A program made the position numbers and the translations under genes. 64,000 nucleotides of DNA from NCBI RefSeq assembly GCF_025362475.1, contig NZ_JANYGH010000014.1, forward strand, positions 40,955 to 104,954. Direction: 5' to 3'. Below the pieces are notes generated by a model, which saw nothing but the letters and a program-made list of their open reading frames with translations, was not told the origin of the DNA and searched no databases. Shown here piece after piece: positions 25,870 through 35,000 of the stretch (positions are counted from its first letter, which is position 1; each line of letters opens with the position of its first letter). Source of the DNA: Mucilaginibacter sp. GTDB taxonomy: Bacteria; Bacteroidota; Bacteroidia; Sphingobacteriales; Sphingobacteriaceae.

Positions 25870-26580
25870 ATGAATAATCAACAAAACTATGTAGAACTAC
25901 CGGTGGCTGATGCAGGTACCATGGCTGCTTATACCGCGTTTCCTGCTGATGTTAAGCAGCCTGCTCCGGCAATCATAGTATTGCAGGAAGCATTTGGGGT
26001 GAATCATCATATCCGTAGCGTTGCGGATAGGTTTGCAAGCGAAGGCTATATTGCCATTGCGCCCGAACTTTTTCACCGTACTGCCTCTAAAGGTTTTGCA
26101 GGCGACTATGCTGATTTTAACACGGTAGTTCCGCATACTTCTAAACTAACTAATGACGGTTTTAAGGCCGATCTTGAAGCGACCTGGCAATGGTTAAGTA
26201 CACAAACCAATGTAAATATCAATGCCGTGTATGCTATAGGTTATTGCATGGGCGGCAGGGTAGCGTTTATTGCCAATGCATTATTGCCATTAAAGGCGGC
26301 CGTATCTTATTATGGCGGTGGTTTAGATAAAGTTGCCTCAATGGCTGCGGATATACATGGCAAACACCTATTTTTTTGGGGAGGAAAGGATGCACACATC
26401 AAAACCGAAAATATCAAGACCATCATTAATGCGGTTGATGAGGCTGGCAAGGATTATATAAACGTAAAAATATCATACGCCGACCATGGCTTTAACTGCG
26501 ATGAGCGCCCCAGCTACAACGAAGCGGCATCAAATGAAGCGTGGGCATTAACACTGGCATTTTTAAAGAATAACAGGTAA
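25870..26580 (+). CDS. Dienelactone hydrolase family protein
   Basis: 236 residues from the ATG at 25870; the GTG at 25861 would add three residues. Alpha/beta hydrolase with the DLH triad: Cys126 in IGYCMGGRVAF, Asp in GGKDAHI near 172 and His in YADHGFN near 204. There is no signal peptide, so it is cytoplasmic. In ring-cleavage pathways DLH opens dienelactones to maleylacetate, but no other genes of such a pathway are here, and many members act on other esters. It is divergent from the old yellow enzyme gene. Confidence 0.9.
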   Translation: MNNQQNYVELPVADAGTMAAYTAFPADVKQPAPAIIVLQEAFGVNHHIRSVADRFASEGYIAIAPELFHRTASKGFAGDYADFNTVVPHTSKLTNDGFKADLEATWQWLSTQTNVNINAVYAIGYCMGGRVAFIANALLPLKAAVSYYGGGLDKVASMAADIHGKHLFFWGGKDAHIKTENIKTIINAVDEAGKDYINVKISYADHGFNCDERPSYNEAASNEAWALTLAFLKNNR

Positions 26581-26619
26581 AAAGTTAAGTGTAAGAACGG
26601 AAATTTCATCCATCAAAAT

Positions 26620-29040
26620 TTAATGGATACGATTCCGCTCTTCTTCATTACCGGTATCCCGGCTTTGGGTGCTGGTTTCGTTACCAAAGCGGTAACTGAG
26701 AGTTAGCTGTACAAACCTGTTAAGCTGAAAATTGGTAAACCTGGTATTAATGCCATTTACCGTATAGCTTACTGCTGATGCACTACTGTGGAAAGCATCA
26801 TTGAGGTTTAGAGTTATATTCAGTTTCTTTTTCAGTGCAATGGCGGTAAGCCCAAGATCCAGTTTATAGTACCTTTCAGATCGGCCGATATGATCAACCT
26901 CCGGGAATTGGTACCAGAAATTTATAGCCGCGGCAAAAGTTTTATTGGCATTAAAATAAAGGGTGTTATTGGCGGCAATATACAAACCGTAGCCTTTGAT
27001 GCTTTTGATATACGATAGGGAGGAATTAGCATCTGTATGGTAAAAAGTGACCTGGTTATTATTATCAAACCAGGAAGCAGGGTGGAGGGTTAAAGTTTCT
27101 GATAAACCAAGGCGGTAGGTTTTTATAAAGTTAAGCGGGAATGTACGCACCAGGTTGGTATCAACACTGGCAATAACTAAATTATTGAAACCATTATCCG
27201 TAATATTAAAAAATATAGAAGAGGTAAGTACGCTTTTATAAACGTGCGACAGCTCGAAATTACTGTTGTATTCCGGTTGTAAAAAGGGATTGCCCTCGCC
27301 ATAGCTATAAGCTGTAAATAGTGATTTAAACGGGTTCAGGTTCCAGAAAGTAGGGCGGTTAATGCGCCTGCCAAATGTAAAGCCAAACGTGTTATTGGTA
27401 TCTGCCTGGAAGGTTAGTGCTACAGACGGAAACAGTTTAAGATATTTTTTTGGGGTGGTTTGGTTCAGGGTTATCGATTGGCCTTTTGTTTCTGTGTATT
27501 CGGCCCGTAAGCCGCCCTGGTATTTCCATTTGCCCTTCTCTCTGTTGATATTGACATAAGCGGCCTGTGTGTTTTCAATATACCGAAATTCGTTACTTAG
27601 GTTAGTATTGTAGCTGAGCTTATCATTGGCGTCCTTATCGTAATAAAACGCGTTGCTGTAATTATTGATAAAGTTAAGCTTGGTACCCAACGTTATTTTC
27701 GCGAACGAAGTTGGTATATCGGCATCGGCTTTAAAGGTAAATATCTTGATGTTTTGTTTGTTGGTATCGTAATATCGGGTTGTAGAGGCCGGGATGAGTT
27801 GGCCGTTGGGCAAATAGCTGTTCCCCTTAAAGTCCGATCGGTCGGTACGGTAATAATTAAAGTAATCGGCGTTGAGCAGTAACTTTGTGCCGGTAGTGTC
27901 AAACTTGATCAACGCGTGCACATTGCCCGAATTGCTGAGTGCGATGGGATGATAAGTTGCATAGGTTCTTAAAATAGAATCTAAACCGCCGGCCCTGTTG
28001 TAAATAGGATTGTTTACATTGTCAGATCCGATGTAAACTTCCCGCCCGCCCAGGTAACTGATCCCGATAGTGGTTTTTGAGCTAAGTTTATAGTCAACAC
28101 CGGCTACAATATTATAGCTATGCATTTTATAATCGCCGGTATCAGTTTGCATCCAGCTTTGTTTAGGATAAAATACATCCGTTTCAAAACCTTCCAGTTC
28201 ATGATCTGCAGCAATATTTAAACTTCCGTATGCCGACCACTTATTGGAGTTGTAATTAAGATTTGCGCTGCCGCCGGCCAACCACCAGTTGCTGTTTCCA
28301 TAAACGGTTGCGGGGCTTTGAAACCAGCGCCTGTCATTAAACTGTACATTGCCCGAGAAGCCATGTTGGGTGGTGTGCTTGGTAGTAATATTGATGAGGC
28401 CTGCGTTCCCTTCGGCGTCATAGGCAGCTGAAGGGTTTTTGATCAGCTCGATTTTCGAAATTTGATTGGCCGACATTGACTTTAAAAAACGGACCAGGTC
28501 AGTACCTGCCATTTGGATGATCCTGTCGTTCACCATTACTTTCACCAATCCTTTGCCGGCAATGCTGATATCATCGCCGGATACTTTGATGCCGGGCACT
28601 TTGCCAATGGCCGCGAGGGCATCGCTGCCGGTTGCAGTAACACTCGCCGATACGTTGTATACCAGCTTTTCCTGATTGTTTTGGATAACCGGCTTAGTTG
28701 CGGTAATAACCACCTCGCCCAACTGCGTGTTGGAAGCTTGCAGCGCGATATTTAAAAGAGTATCGGCATTTAGGTTTAATTTATTTTCAAAGGGTTGAAA
28801 GCCTGAAAAGGATGCGCTAAGCAGGTATTGGCCAACGCTAAGCTGATCAAATTTAAACCGGCCTTCGCCGTCTGTTTGTGTCGATATTTTTTTTTGATCG
28901 GCCAGGTTTATGATGCTGACGGAGGAGAAGCTTAGCGCATGTTTTGAGGCATCATCGGTAATGGTGCCTGTAAGTTTTATTTGTGCATGCAGGTTCAATT
29001 GCAGCAATAAGCAGATAAGAAGCGTAAAAATAGATCTCAA
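26620..29040 (-). CDS. TonB-dependent receptor, outer membrane beta-barrel (OMP_b-brl_3 type)
   Basis: 806 residues. Signal peptide 1-19 (LLICLLLQLNLHA-Q), then a carboxypeptidase-D regulatory-like domain (about 20-105, KLTGTITDDASKHALSFSSV), a plug domain (about 125-220, with GKGLVKVMVNDRII) and a long beta-barrel. It lacks a SusD partner and belongs to the outer-membrane beta-barrel family of Bacteroidota receptors, whose ligands are often unknown. Its start begins with ATG directly before RSIFTLL. A small 4-TM protein gene lies upstream on the same strand, 86 nt away. Confidence 0.88.
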   Translation of the reverse strand: MRSIFTLLICLLLQLNLHAQIKLTGTITDDASKHALSFSSVSIINLADQKKISTQTDGEGRFKFDQLSVGQYLLSASFSGFQPFENKLNLNADTLLNIALQASNTQLGEVVITATKPVIQNNQEKLVYNVSASVTATGSDALAAIGKVPGIKVSGDDISIAGKGLVKVMVNDRIIQMAGTDLVRFLKSMSANQISKIELIKNPSAAYDAEGNAGLINITTKHTTQHGFSGNVQFNDRRWFQSPATVYGNSNWWLAGGSANLNYNSNKWSAYGSLNIAADHELEGFETDVFYPKQSWMQTDTGDYKMHSYNIVAGVDYKLSSKTTIGISYLGGREVYIGSDNVNNPIYNRAGGLDSILRTYATYHPIALSNSGNVHALIKFDTTGTKLLLNADYFNYYRTDRSDFKGNSYLPNGQLIPASTTRYYDTNKQNIKIFTFKADADIPTSFAKITLGTKLNFINNYSNAFYYDKDANDKLSYNTNLSNEFRYIENTQAAYVNINREKGKWKYQGGLRAEYTETKGQSITLNQTTPKKYLKLFPSVALTFQADTNNTFGFTFGRRINRPTFWNLNPFKSLFTAYSYGEGNPFLQPEYNSNFELSHVYKSVLTSSIFFNITDNGFNNLVIASVDTNLVRTFPLNFIKTYRLGLSETLTLHPASWFDNNNQVTFYHTDANSSLSYIKSIKGYGLYIAANNTLYFNANKTFAAAINFWYQFPEVDHIGRSERYYKLDLGLTAIALKKKLNITLNLNDAFHSSASAVSYTVNGINTRFTNFQLNRFVQLTLSYRFGNETSTQSRDTGNEEERNRIH

Positions 29041-29126
29041 AGCAGGGTGGGCAGGTTAAAATTAAGGTAATAATAGGAAAAGAAACAGGAAACAGAAATT
29101 CAAAATGTATTTACATAAAGAATAAA

Positions 29127-29546
29127 TCAGGATGCCAGTTCTTCATCGTCGTCATCATCAAGCTTAAAAATCCATACACCCAATATCAGCGGGAGTGAGT
29201 AAGGTAATAGGAGCATTGATAAAACCAGGGGCGGATATGCATCTTTTGCTACAATGCATACCAGGAATGAAAGGATAGTTAACACGCTAATAATTAATGT
29301 GGTCCATCGTTTTAACAGGATGGGTTTAATGTTTTTGCTTAATTTACTGATGGTTAAAATAAGCAGAAGCCCTACCGGTAAAGTGCATAAAAATACGATG
29401 CCCATAGATAAAGGGTAAGCGACAATATATTCTCTTGTGCTGGTTGTTAAATTAAACACAATCGCGTTTGACGACATCTGCAAAGCCGGCGCAAATACCA
29501 CCATAGTGAGCCATACCTTTAAACTATAAATTTGTGCCTGGTTCAT
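29127..29546 (-). CDS. Small four-helix membrane protein, unknown function
   Basis: 139 residues with hydrophobic segments near 10-30, 42-64, 80-100 and 106-127, and a C-terminal acidic tail of five successive Asp and two Glu residues. I recognise no family. It may share a transcript with the TonB receptor gene 86 nt downstream. It is divergent from the antiporter gene at 29692. Confidence 0.65.
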   Translation of the reverse strand: MNQAQIYSLKVWLTMVVFAPALQMSSNAIVFNLTTSTREYIVAYPLSMGIVFLCTLPVGLLLILTISKLSKNIKPILLKRWTTLIISVLTILSFLVCIVAKDAYPPLVLSMLLLPYSLPLILGVWIFKLDDDDDEELAS

Positions 29547-29691
29547 TCATGAGTTTGTATAAAGTAAATATACAGTATCCCGGGTTTCGGTCAAGGCCGC
29601 AATTTTAATCCCTGTTATTTCCTCACAAACAATACTTCAATTTGAACGTTAAGGCTGATTTAGGTATTCACCCTGTTAAGCTATCCTTAAT

Positions 29692-30882
29692 TTGACTACA
29701 TACACAACCCTGATTATACTCAGCGGACTGGTAATTTTCTCCTACCTGTTTGATCTGATAGCCGGCAAAACAAAAATTCCTTCAGTTATTTTACTGTTGC
29801 TGCTCGGCATTGGCATCAGGCAGGGTGTGGACTATTTTGGACTGAAGATGTTTGATTTTAAACTGATCCTGCCAACGCTGGGAACCTTGGGGCTGATACT
29901 TATTGTGTTTGAAGGTGCGCTTGAATTAAGGTACAACAGTAACAAAAATGCCATCATCAAAAAGGCATTCTTTTCTGCATTAAGCATTTTGCTTATAAGC
30001 GCTTTTGCCATCACCTTCATTATTTACTATTTAACCAATCACAGCATTTATCTGTGTTTTGTAAATGCTATCCCGTATTGCGTGGTAAGTTCGGCAGTGG
30101 CTATCCCTTCGGCATCAAACCTCAGCAAAAGTAAAAAGGAGTTCATTATTTACGAATCCTCGTTTTCTGATATCCTTACGGTGGTTTTGTTCAACTTCAT
30201 TGTACGTAACCCACATATTGATGTGGTATCCTTTGCCAAACTTGGGGGCGAACTGGCAGGTATCATATTGGTTGCCATTATATCATGCCTGTTGCTGCTT
30301 TATTTAATCGGCAGGTTAAAACACCATATCAAGTCGTTTCTTATCATCTCACTGCTGATATTGGTTTATTCGGTTGGGCAATCATACCATTTGTCGGCGC
30401 TGATTATTGTGCTGGCTTTAGGCCTGTTTCTGAATAATGCCAACCAGATCACCTTCCCTTGGTTCAAAAAGTTATTTATCTATCCAACTTTTCAGCACGA
30501 TATTAAACAGCTGTTCCAGCTTTCGGCCGAAAGCGCTTTCCTGATGCGTACCTTCTTTTTTATTGTGTTTGGGTATTCTATAGATGTTTTTCAGCTACAG
30601 AATGTTACGCTGTTATTAACCGGCGGAGCTATACTGTTGTGTATTTACCTGGTGCGTTTTTTGTATATCAAACTGGTATCCAAAACCGACCTGATGCCCG
30701 AACTGGTGATAGTGCCCCGCGGGCTTATCAGCGTTTTGTTGTACTACAACCTGCCCGATAATTTGAAAATACCACAGGTGGGTACCGGTCTGCTTTTTAT
30801 AGTGGTGCTGGGTACAAGTTTGATATTGAGCCTGGGGCTATTGATAACTAAACGGCAGGCAGTTGGTAAGATATCTGAATGA
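29692..30882 (+). CDS. Cation/proton antiporter (CPA1/NhaP-like)
   Basis: 396 residues from a TTG at 29692; no ATG occurs in frame before residue 51, and the TTG start gives the expected first helix. About 11-12 membrane segments. GTLGLILIVFEGALELR near residues 61-78 is the conserved NhaP/NHE helix, and ESSFSDILTVVLFNFIV near 155-171 has the two acidic residues in place of the classical ND/DD pair. It should exchange Na+ or K+ for H+ at the inner membrane. It lacks the C-terminal RCK/TrkA domain of the longer family members. Confidence 0.85.
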   Translation: MTTYTTLIILSGLVIFSYLFDLIAGKTKIPSVILLLLLGIGIRQGVDYFGLKMFDFKLILPTLGTLGLILIVFEGALELRYNSNKNAIIKKAFFSALSILLISAFAITFIIYYLTNHSIYLCFVNAIPYCVVSSAVAIPSASNLSKSKKEFIIYESSFSDILTVVLFNFIVRNPHIDVVSFAKLGGELAGIILVAIISCLLLLYLIGRLKHHIKSFLIISLLILVYSVGQSYHLSALIIVLALGLFLNNANQITFPWFKKLFIYPTFQHDIKQLFQLSAESAFLMRTFFFIVFGYSIDVFQLQNVTLLLTGGAILLCIYLVRFLYIKLVSKTDLMPELVIVPRGLISVLLYYNLPDNLKIPQVGTGLLFIVVLGTSLILSLGLLITKRQAVGKISE

Positions 30883-31055
30883 TAATTTAAAGAGTTTTAG
30901 AGCTGCCGGAATTTTTAATTGCATAAAAATTATTGAAGTTTGCTTTGTAGCCTGTTAATAATTAACGCTGTAAATTCCTTTCAGATTATTGAGCAAGTTC
31001 CGGGTTTTATAGCGTTCCTTATCAGCCTACATTTGTGGTGTAAATAACAAATAAC

Positions 31056-31913
31056 ATGATGAGCACACAAGAAAACATTAATTATGAGCGTATTGCCGAG
31101 GCAATAAATTATATAAAACTCAACTTTAAAGCCCAGCCCAATTTGGATGAGGTTGCCGAAAAGGTAAATCTAAGTCCCTTCCATTTTCAACGCTTGTTTA
31201 CCGATTGGGTAGGCATCAGCCCTAAAAAGTTTTTGCAATACCTGAGCCTGGAATATGCCAAGGGGATATTGAAGGATAAGCAGGCCACCTTGTTTGATAC
31301 CGCTTATGAAACCGGACTATCAGGAACCAGCAGGTTGCATGATCTGTTTATTAACATTGAAGGCATGACCCCGGCCGAATACAAAAACGGAGGTAAAGAA
31401 TTGAGCATCAATTACAGCTTTGCGCAAAGTCCGTTTGGTAATATCATTGTAGCATCAACCCCTAAAGGGATTTGTTATATGGCTTTTGCCGACGACCATG
31501 CCGATGCGCTTGATCAGTTAAAACAACACTTTCCCAATGCCACTTATACCCAGGTAGTTGACCTGGCCCAGCAGGATGCTTTATTTATCTTTAAAAAAGA
31601 TTGGTCGCAATTGCCTGCTATTAAACTGCACCTTAAAGGCAGTAGTTTTCAACTGAAAGTATGGGAGGCATTGCTTAAAATACCTATGGGTGGATTATGC
31701 AGTTATGGAGATATCTCGCAAAATATACAACTCCCCAATGCCAGCAGGGCGGTGGGCAGCGCGATAGGGGCCAATCCAGTAGCATTTTTGATTCCCTGCC
31801 ACAGGGTCATCCGGGCCACGGGCGAGTCGGGTCAATACCATTGGGGCTCAACCCGTAAATCGGCCATAATAGGCTGGGAAGCAGCAATGCTAAATCAACC
31901 GGTATCAATATAA
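31056..31913 (+). CDS. AraC-type HTH fused to methylated-DNA--protein-cysteine methyltransferase (Ada-like)
   Basis: 285 residues. Residues about 10-108 form an AraC-family DNA-binding domain (LDEVAEKVNLSPFHFQRLF and GMTPAEYKNGG). Residues about 115-280 form the O6-alkylguanine-DNA methyltransferase domain, with the suicide Cys248 in IPCHRVIRATG. It therefore resembles E. coli Ada without its N-terminal zinc domain, which here is probably the separate gene at 32624-32886. It repairs O6-methylguanine and likely activates the neighbouring genes after methylation. The next gene starts 0 nt after the stop. An ATG one codon later is an equal start. Confidence 0.93.
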   Translation: MMSTQENINYERIAEAINYIKLNFKAQPNLDEVAEKVNLSPFHFQRLFTDWVGISPKKFLQYLSLEYAKGILKDKQATLFDTAYETGLSGTSRLHDLFINIEGMTPAEYKNGGKELSINYSFAQSPFGNIIVASTPKGICYMAFADDHADALDQLKQHFPNATYTQVVDLAQQDALFIFKKDWSQLPAIKLHLKGSSFQLKVWEALLKIPMGGLCSYGDISQNIQLPNASRAVGSAIGANPVAFLIPCHRVIRATGESGQYHWGSTRKSAIIGWEAAMLNQPVSI

Positions 31914-32627
31914 ATGGCTATGGAAATTAAAGAAAGAATTGACGGTTTAAACTGGGCCGATATTAAAGCCCAAATGGATAGCAAAGGATATGCATTGGTT
32001 AAAAATGTTTTAACGGCCAGTGAGTGTGGTAGCCTGGTAGCCCAATATGCTAATGAAAATTTGTACCGTAAAACCGTAGTGATGGAGCGGCACCACTACG
32101 GGCGGGGCGAGTATAAGTACTTTAAGTATCCGCTGCCGGACCTTATTCAACAATTGCGAGGAGGTATTTACCCTCACTTAGCTCCAATAGCTAATAACTG
32201 GATGGAATTATTGAATAAGGAGCTGCGTTTTGCCGGCACTTTGGATGAACTGTTGCAGCATTGCCATGAGCATGAACAATTGCGCCCTACACCGCTTATA
32301 TTGCAATACTCCAAAGGCGGCTACAATGCCATGCACCAGGATTTATACGGTGAAGTATTTTTTCCAATCCAGTCGGTATTTGTGTTGGATGAACCGGGTG
32401 TGGATTATGAGGGCGGCGAATTTATTTTGCTGGAACAAAAGCCAAGAGAACAATCAAGAGCGATGGTGTTAAAGCCAGCCAAAGGTGATATGGTATTGTT
32501 CACTACCAATTACCGGCCTGCAAAGGGAAGCAAGGGATATCACCGGGTAAATATGAAACATGGCATCGGCGAAATTACCGAAGGCGAACGCCGCAGCATG
32601 GGCATTATTTTTCACGACGCTAAATGA
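31914..32627 (+). CDS. 2OG-Fe(II) oxygenase linked to alkylation repair
   Basis: 237 residues. The iron-binding triad is HxD...H: His141 and Asp143 in MHQDLYG, and His210 in KGYHRVNM, followed by an Arg in RRSMG for 2-oxoglutarate. The start codon follows the Ada-like gene's stop directly, and its stop overlaps the next ATG by four bases, so the three genes form one translational unit. The setting with a methyltransferase and an Ada zinc domain suggests oxidative dealkylation of nucleic acid, as for AlkB, but the sequence is not a typical AlkB; related proteins are often annotated as prolyl hydroxylase-like. The substrate is inferred from context only. Confidence 0.85.
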   Translation: MAMEIKERIDGLNWADIKAQMDSKGYALVKNVLTASECGSLVAQYANENLYRKTVVMERHHYGRGEYKYFKYPLPDLIQQLRGGIYPHLAPIANNWMELLNKELRFAGTLDELLQHCHEHEQLRPTPLILQYSKGGYNAMHQDLYGEVFFPIQSVFVLDEPGVDYEGGEFILLEQKPREQSRAMVLKPAKGDMVLFTTNYRPAKGSKGYHRVNMKHGIGEITEGERRSMGIIFHDAK

Positions 32628-32886
32628 TAAAAAACCTGGCACTGGGTGATACTAATTTTTCAAGAAGCAGGAGGCTAAAATACCTGCTTGATACCGGCGA
32701 AATTCAATTGGCGGGTAATGCCAAACTCAAAATATATGGTACACTCGGTTGTGGCTCCGGTAAAAGGATGAAGGCCAAAAACCGGGTGTTTTTTTATCAG
32801 AAACCGAGGCAATAGAAAAAAACTACCGCCCCTGTGGGCATTGTATGCGCAACGCTTATAAAAAGTGGCTTGATTTTGGTATTTAA
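32624..32886 (+). pseudogene. Ada-type metal-binding domain protein, frameshifted in a T7 tract
   Basis: The reading frame from 32624 (MIKNLALGDTNFSRSR...) stops at 32815 after 63 codons. Shifting frame at the T7 run 32789-32795 restores VFF-SETEAIEKNYRPCGHC and a normal end at 32886, for 87 residues in total. Adding one T (T8) gives the continuous VFFLSETEAI. The recovered RPCGHC has the second Cys pair of the Ada methyl-phosphotriester domain, and LGCGSGKRM holds the first. As written, the product loses both Cys of CGHC and could not bind zinc. It may be a true lesion, phase variation or a homopolymer sequencing error. It overlaps the oxygenase stop by ATGA. Confidence 0.8.
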
Positions 32887-32992
32887 AGGGTTGACAATGA
32901 ATTGATAGTTAATTGATGATTCATTTGACGAGTAAATCGCTAATTATTTTTTTATTAAATTTAGCGCAGTGATATATTAACTCCCTTTTAGG

Positions 32993-33547
32993 ATGGCCGA
33001 TAAAATAGTCATAAGCGATGTGCAACTGATTGATCGATTAAAATCGGGCGATGATGGCGCGTTAACGGCTATTTATAAAAAATATTGGCAACAGTTATAT
33101 TTATCGGCCTATCATATTTTGAAGGATGAACAGGCTTGCGAGGATATCATCCAGGAACTATTTATAAAACTTTGGGATAACAGGAGCAGCGTTCAAATAT
33201 CGGTATCATTAAAAGCCTACCTATATGCGTCTATCCGTTATGAGGTGTATAGGCAGGTACGCAATAGCATGTCAACCAGCGATGTTTTTGACACGCTTTT
33301 TGATCGGCTGCAAACACCCGTTGATTATGAAAATATCGAATACAAAGAACTAATAGCCCAGGTAAGCTCGGCAGTAAATGCCCTCCCTCAAAAATGCCGC
33401 GAAGTTTATAAACTTAGCCGCGAAGAGTACCTGAGTCATAAACAAATTGCTTCACGGCTAAACATCTCCACCAAAACCGTCGAAAATCATTTGACCAAAG
33501 CACTAAAACAATTGCGTACTTCTTTAGGCTGTTTCCTGTTGTTGTAG
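32993..33547 (+). CDS. ECF RNA polymerase sigma factor (FecI-like) of the glycan locus
   Basis: 184 residues. Region 2 is at about 25-90 (YLSAYHILKDEQACEDIIQELFIKLWD) and region 4 at about 125-175 (ALPQKCREVYKLSREEYLSHKQIASRLNISTKTVENHL). This is the sigma half of a FecI/FecR-type trans-envelope switch. It is followed after 97 nt by an anti-sigma gene and then by a SusC with an STN domain, the usual order for polysaccharide loci controlled by outer-membrane signalling. It should direct RNA polymerase to the susC promoter when the glycan is sensed. Confidence 0.92.
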   Translation: MADKIVISDVQLIDRLKSGDDGALTAIYKKYWQQLYLSAYHILKDEQACEDIIQELFIKLWDNRSSVQISVSLKAYLYASIRYEVYRQVRNSMSTSDVFDTLFDRLQTPVDYENIEYKELIAQVSSAVNALPQKCREVYKLSREEYLSHKQIASRLNISTKTVENHLTKALKQLRTSLGCFLLL

Positions 33548-33644
33548 ATGGTGATTTTGTTGCCGGGGACGTAACCCATAATTTTTTTTTACTCCCAATA
33601 GGGGATGTCCCCATTTTTATACTCTCCCTATAAAAACCAGGGTT

Positions 33645-34805
33645 GTGCAAAAGCGAGAATTTCAACAGTTAATTGATAAGTACCTTAGCGGGGAGGCCTC
33701 TGACGAAGAAATTCAGCTATTAATGGATCTGTTTGATAGTTTTCAAACCGATGAAGATTGGGATGAACGGATACTTGGCGTAAAGCAACAACTGGAAGAT
33801 AAAATGTTACAGCGTTTGCAAAGCGCTGTTCAGCAATCAAAAAAGCAAGATCAACCAAAAGTATTCAGGCTTTTTGCCTACCGGAATATTGCCGCTGCTA
33901 TAGTGGTCATGTTTATCAGTGCCGGGGTTTATTACAGCTTTCAACACGCTGCTAAAAGTCCCTTAACAGCACAAAATAAAACCTCGGTTAAGCACGATGT
34001 TGATCCTGGTAAAAATAGAGCAATCCTAACCTTAGATAACGGCGACAAAGTGGTGCTCGATTCCGCAAGAATCGGCACCCTTGCCAAAAAAGGTAACATC
34101 AATATTAAAAAAACTAAAGACGGGCAGTTGATCTATACGGTTGAAAGCGACAGCAATTCACCGGAAAATGATGTTGTGAGCTATAACACCATCACCACAC
34201 CCCGTGGCGGCCAGTACCAGGTAATATTGCCCGATGGCAGTAAAGTTTGGCTTAACGCGGCATCATCTCTTAAATTTCCAACCGCTTTTACAGGTAACCA
34301 GCGCCATGTTGAATTAACCGGCGAAGCTTATTTTGAGGTCAGCAAAAATCCATCAAAACCATTCACAGTAAATGTTAATACGCTTAATGTAAAAGTATTA
34401 GGCACACACTTTAATATTAATGCCTATAGCGATGAGGATGCCATAAGGACTACCCTATTGGAGGGTTCTGTACAATTAACCACCGGTACAGTAAGCAATT
34501 TGTTAAAACCAGATCAGCAGGGCATAATAAAAGGGAATAATATCCAGGTTGTTGATGTAGATGCAGAAAGATCCGTCGCCTGGAAAAATGGCATTTTTGA
34601 ATTTAACCGCTCTGGCATCCAGGATATCATGAAACAGCTTTCGCGCTGGTACGATATTGAGGTAGTTTATACCGGGAAAATGCCCGATGACGAGTTTGTG
34701 GGCAAAATTGAGCGGAACGCAAAACTATCGCAGGTATTGCACATACTGGAACTTAGCCATGTCCATTTTAAAATAGAAGACAAAAAGATAATTGTATCAC
34801 CTTAA
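33645..34805 (+). CDS. FecR-family anti-sigma factor
   Basis: 386 residues from a GTG at 33645 (QKREFQQLIDKYLSGEAS); no ATG fits this conserved beginning. Residues 1-80 are the cytoplasmic sigma-binding part, one membrane helix lies near 86-104 (IAAAIVVMFISAGVYY), and the periplasmic FecR domain (about 180-280, TPRGGQYQVILPDGSKVWLN) is followed by a C-terminal STN-contacting DUF4974 domain (about 310-385). It holds the sigma factor until SusC signals. A weak hairpin, GGGGATGTCCCC (33601-33612) with an ATTTTTAT tail, precedes it and might lower its expression relative to the sigma factor. Confidence 0.92.
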   Translation: MQKREFQQLIDKYLSGEASDEEIQLLMDLFDSFQTDEDWDERILGVKQQLEDKMLQRLQSAVQQSKKQDQPKVFRLFAYRNIAAAIVVMFISAGVYYSFQHAAKSPLTAQNKTSVKHDVDPGKNRAILTLDNGDKVVLDSARIGTLAKKGNINIKKTKDGQLIYTVESDSNSPENDVVSYNTITTPRGGQYQVILPDGSKVWLNAASSLKFPTAFTGNQRHVELTGEAYFEVSKNPSKPFTVNVNTLNVKVLGTHFNINAYSDEDAIRTTLLEGSVQLTTGTVSNLLKPDQQGIIKGNNIQVVDVDAERSVAWKNGIFEFNRSGIQDIMKQLSRWYDIEVVYTGKMPDDEFVGKIERNAKLSQVLHILELSHVHFKIEDKKIIVSP

Positions 34806-34904
34806 CCATATCGATTAATAACAATCACTTGAAATTAAATCGTTTACCTATGAAAAAAAACAGACCTCTCCATTAACACCCTACACCTACCTTACCTATA
34901 AAAA

Positions 34905-34932
34905 AACCGGGGGTACTGCAATACCCCCGGTT
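34905..34932. terminator. Strong hairpin between fecR and susC
   Basis: AACCGGGGGTA (34905-34915) pairs with TACCCCCGGTT (34922-34932). The A run is on the left, so only minus-strand transcripts would get the T run; on the plus strand it is a stable hairpin without a T tail. It may act as a leader stabiliser or a barrier before susC. Confidence 0.5.
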
Positions 34933-35000
34933 AAAATGTATGGGTCAAGTTTTTCCTGAGTTTTCTTAACAGACACATTAACCCAAAACGCAATAAAGTT

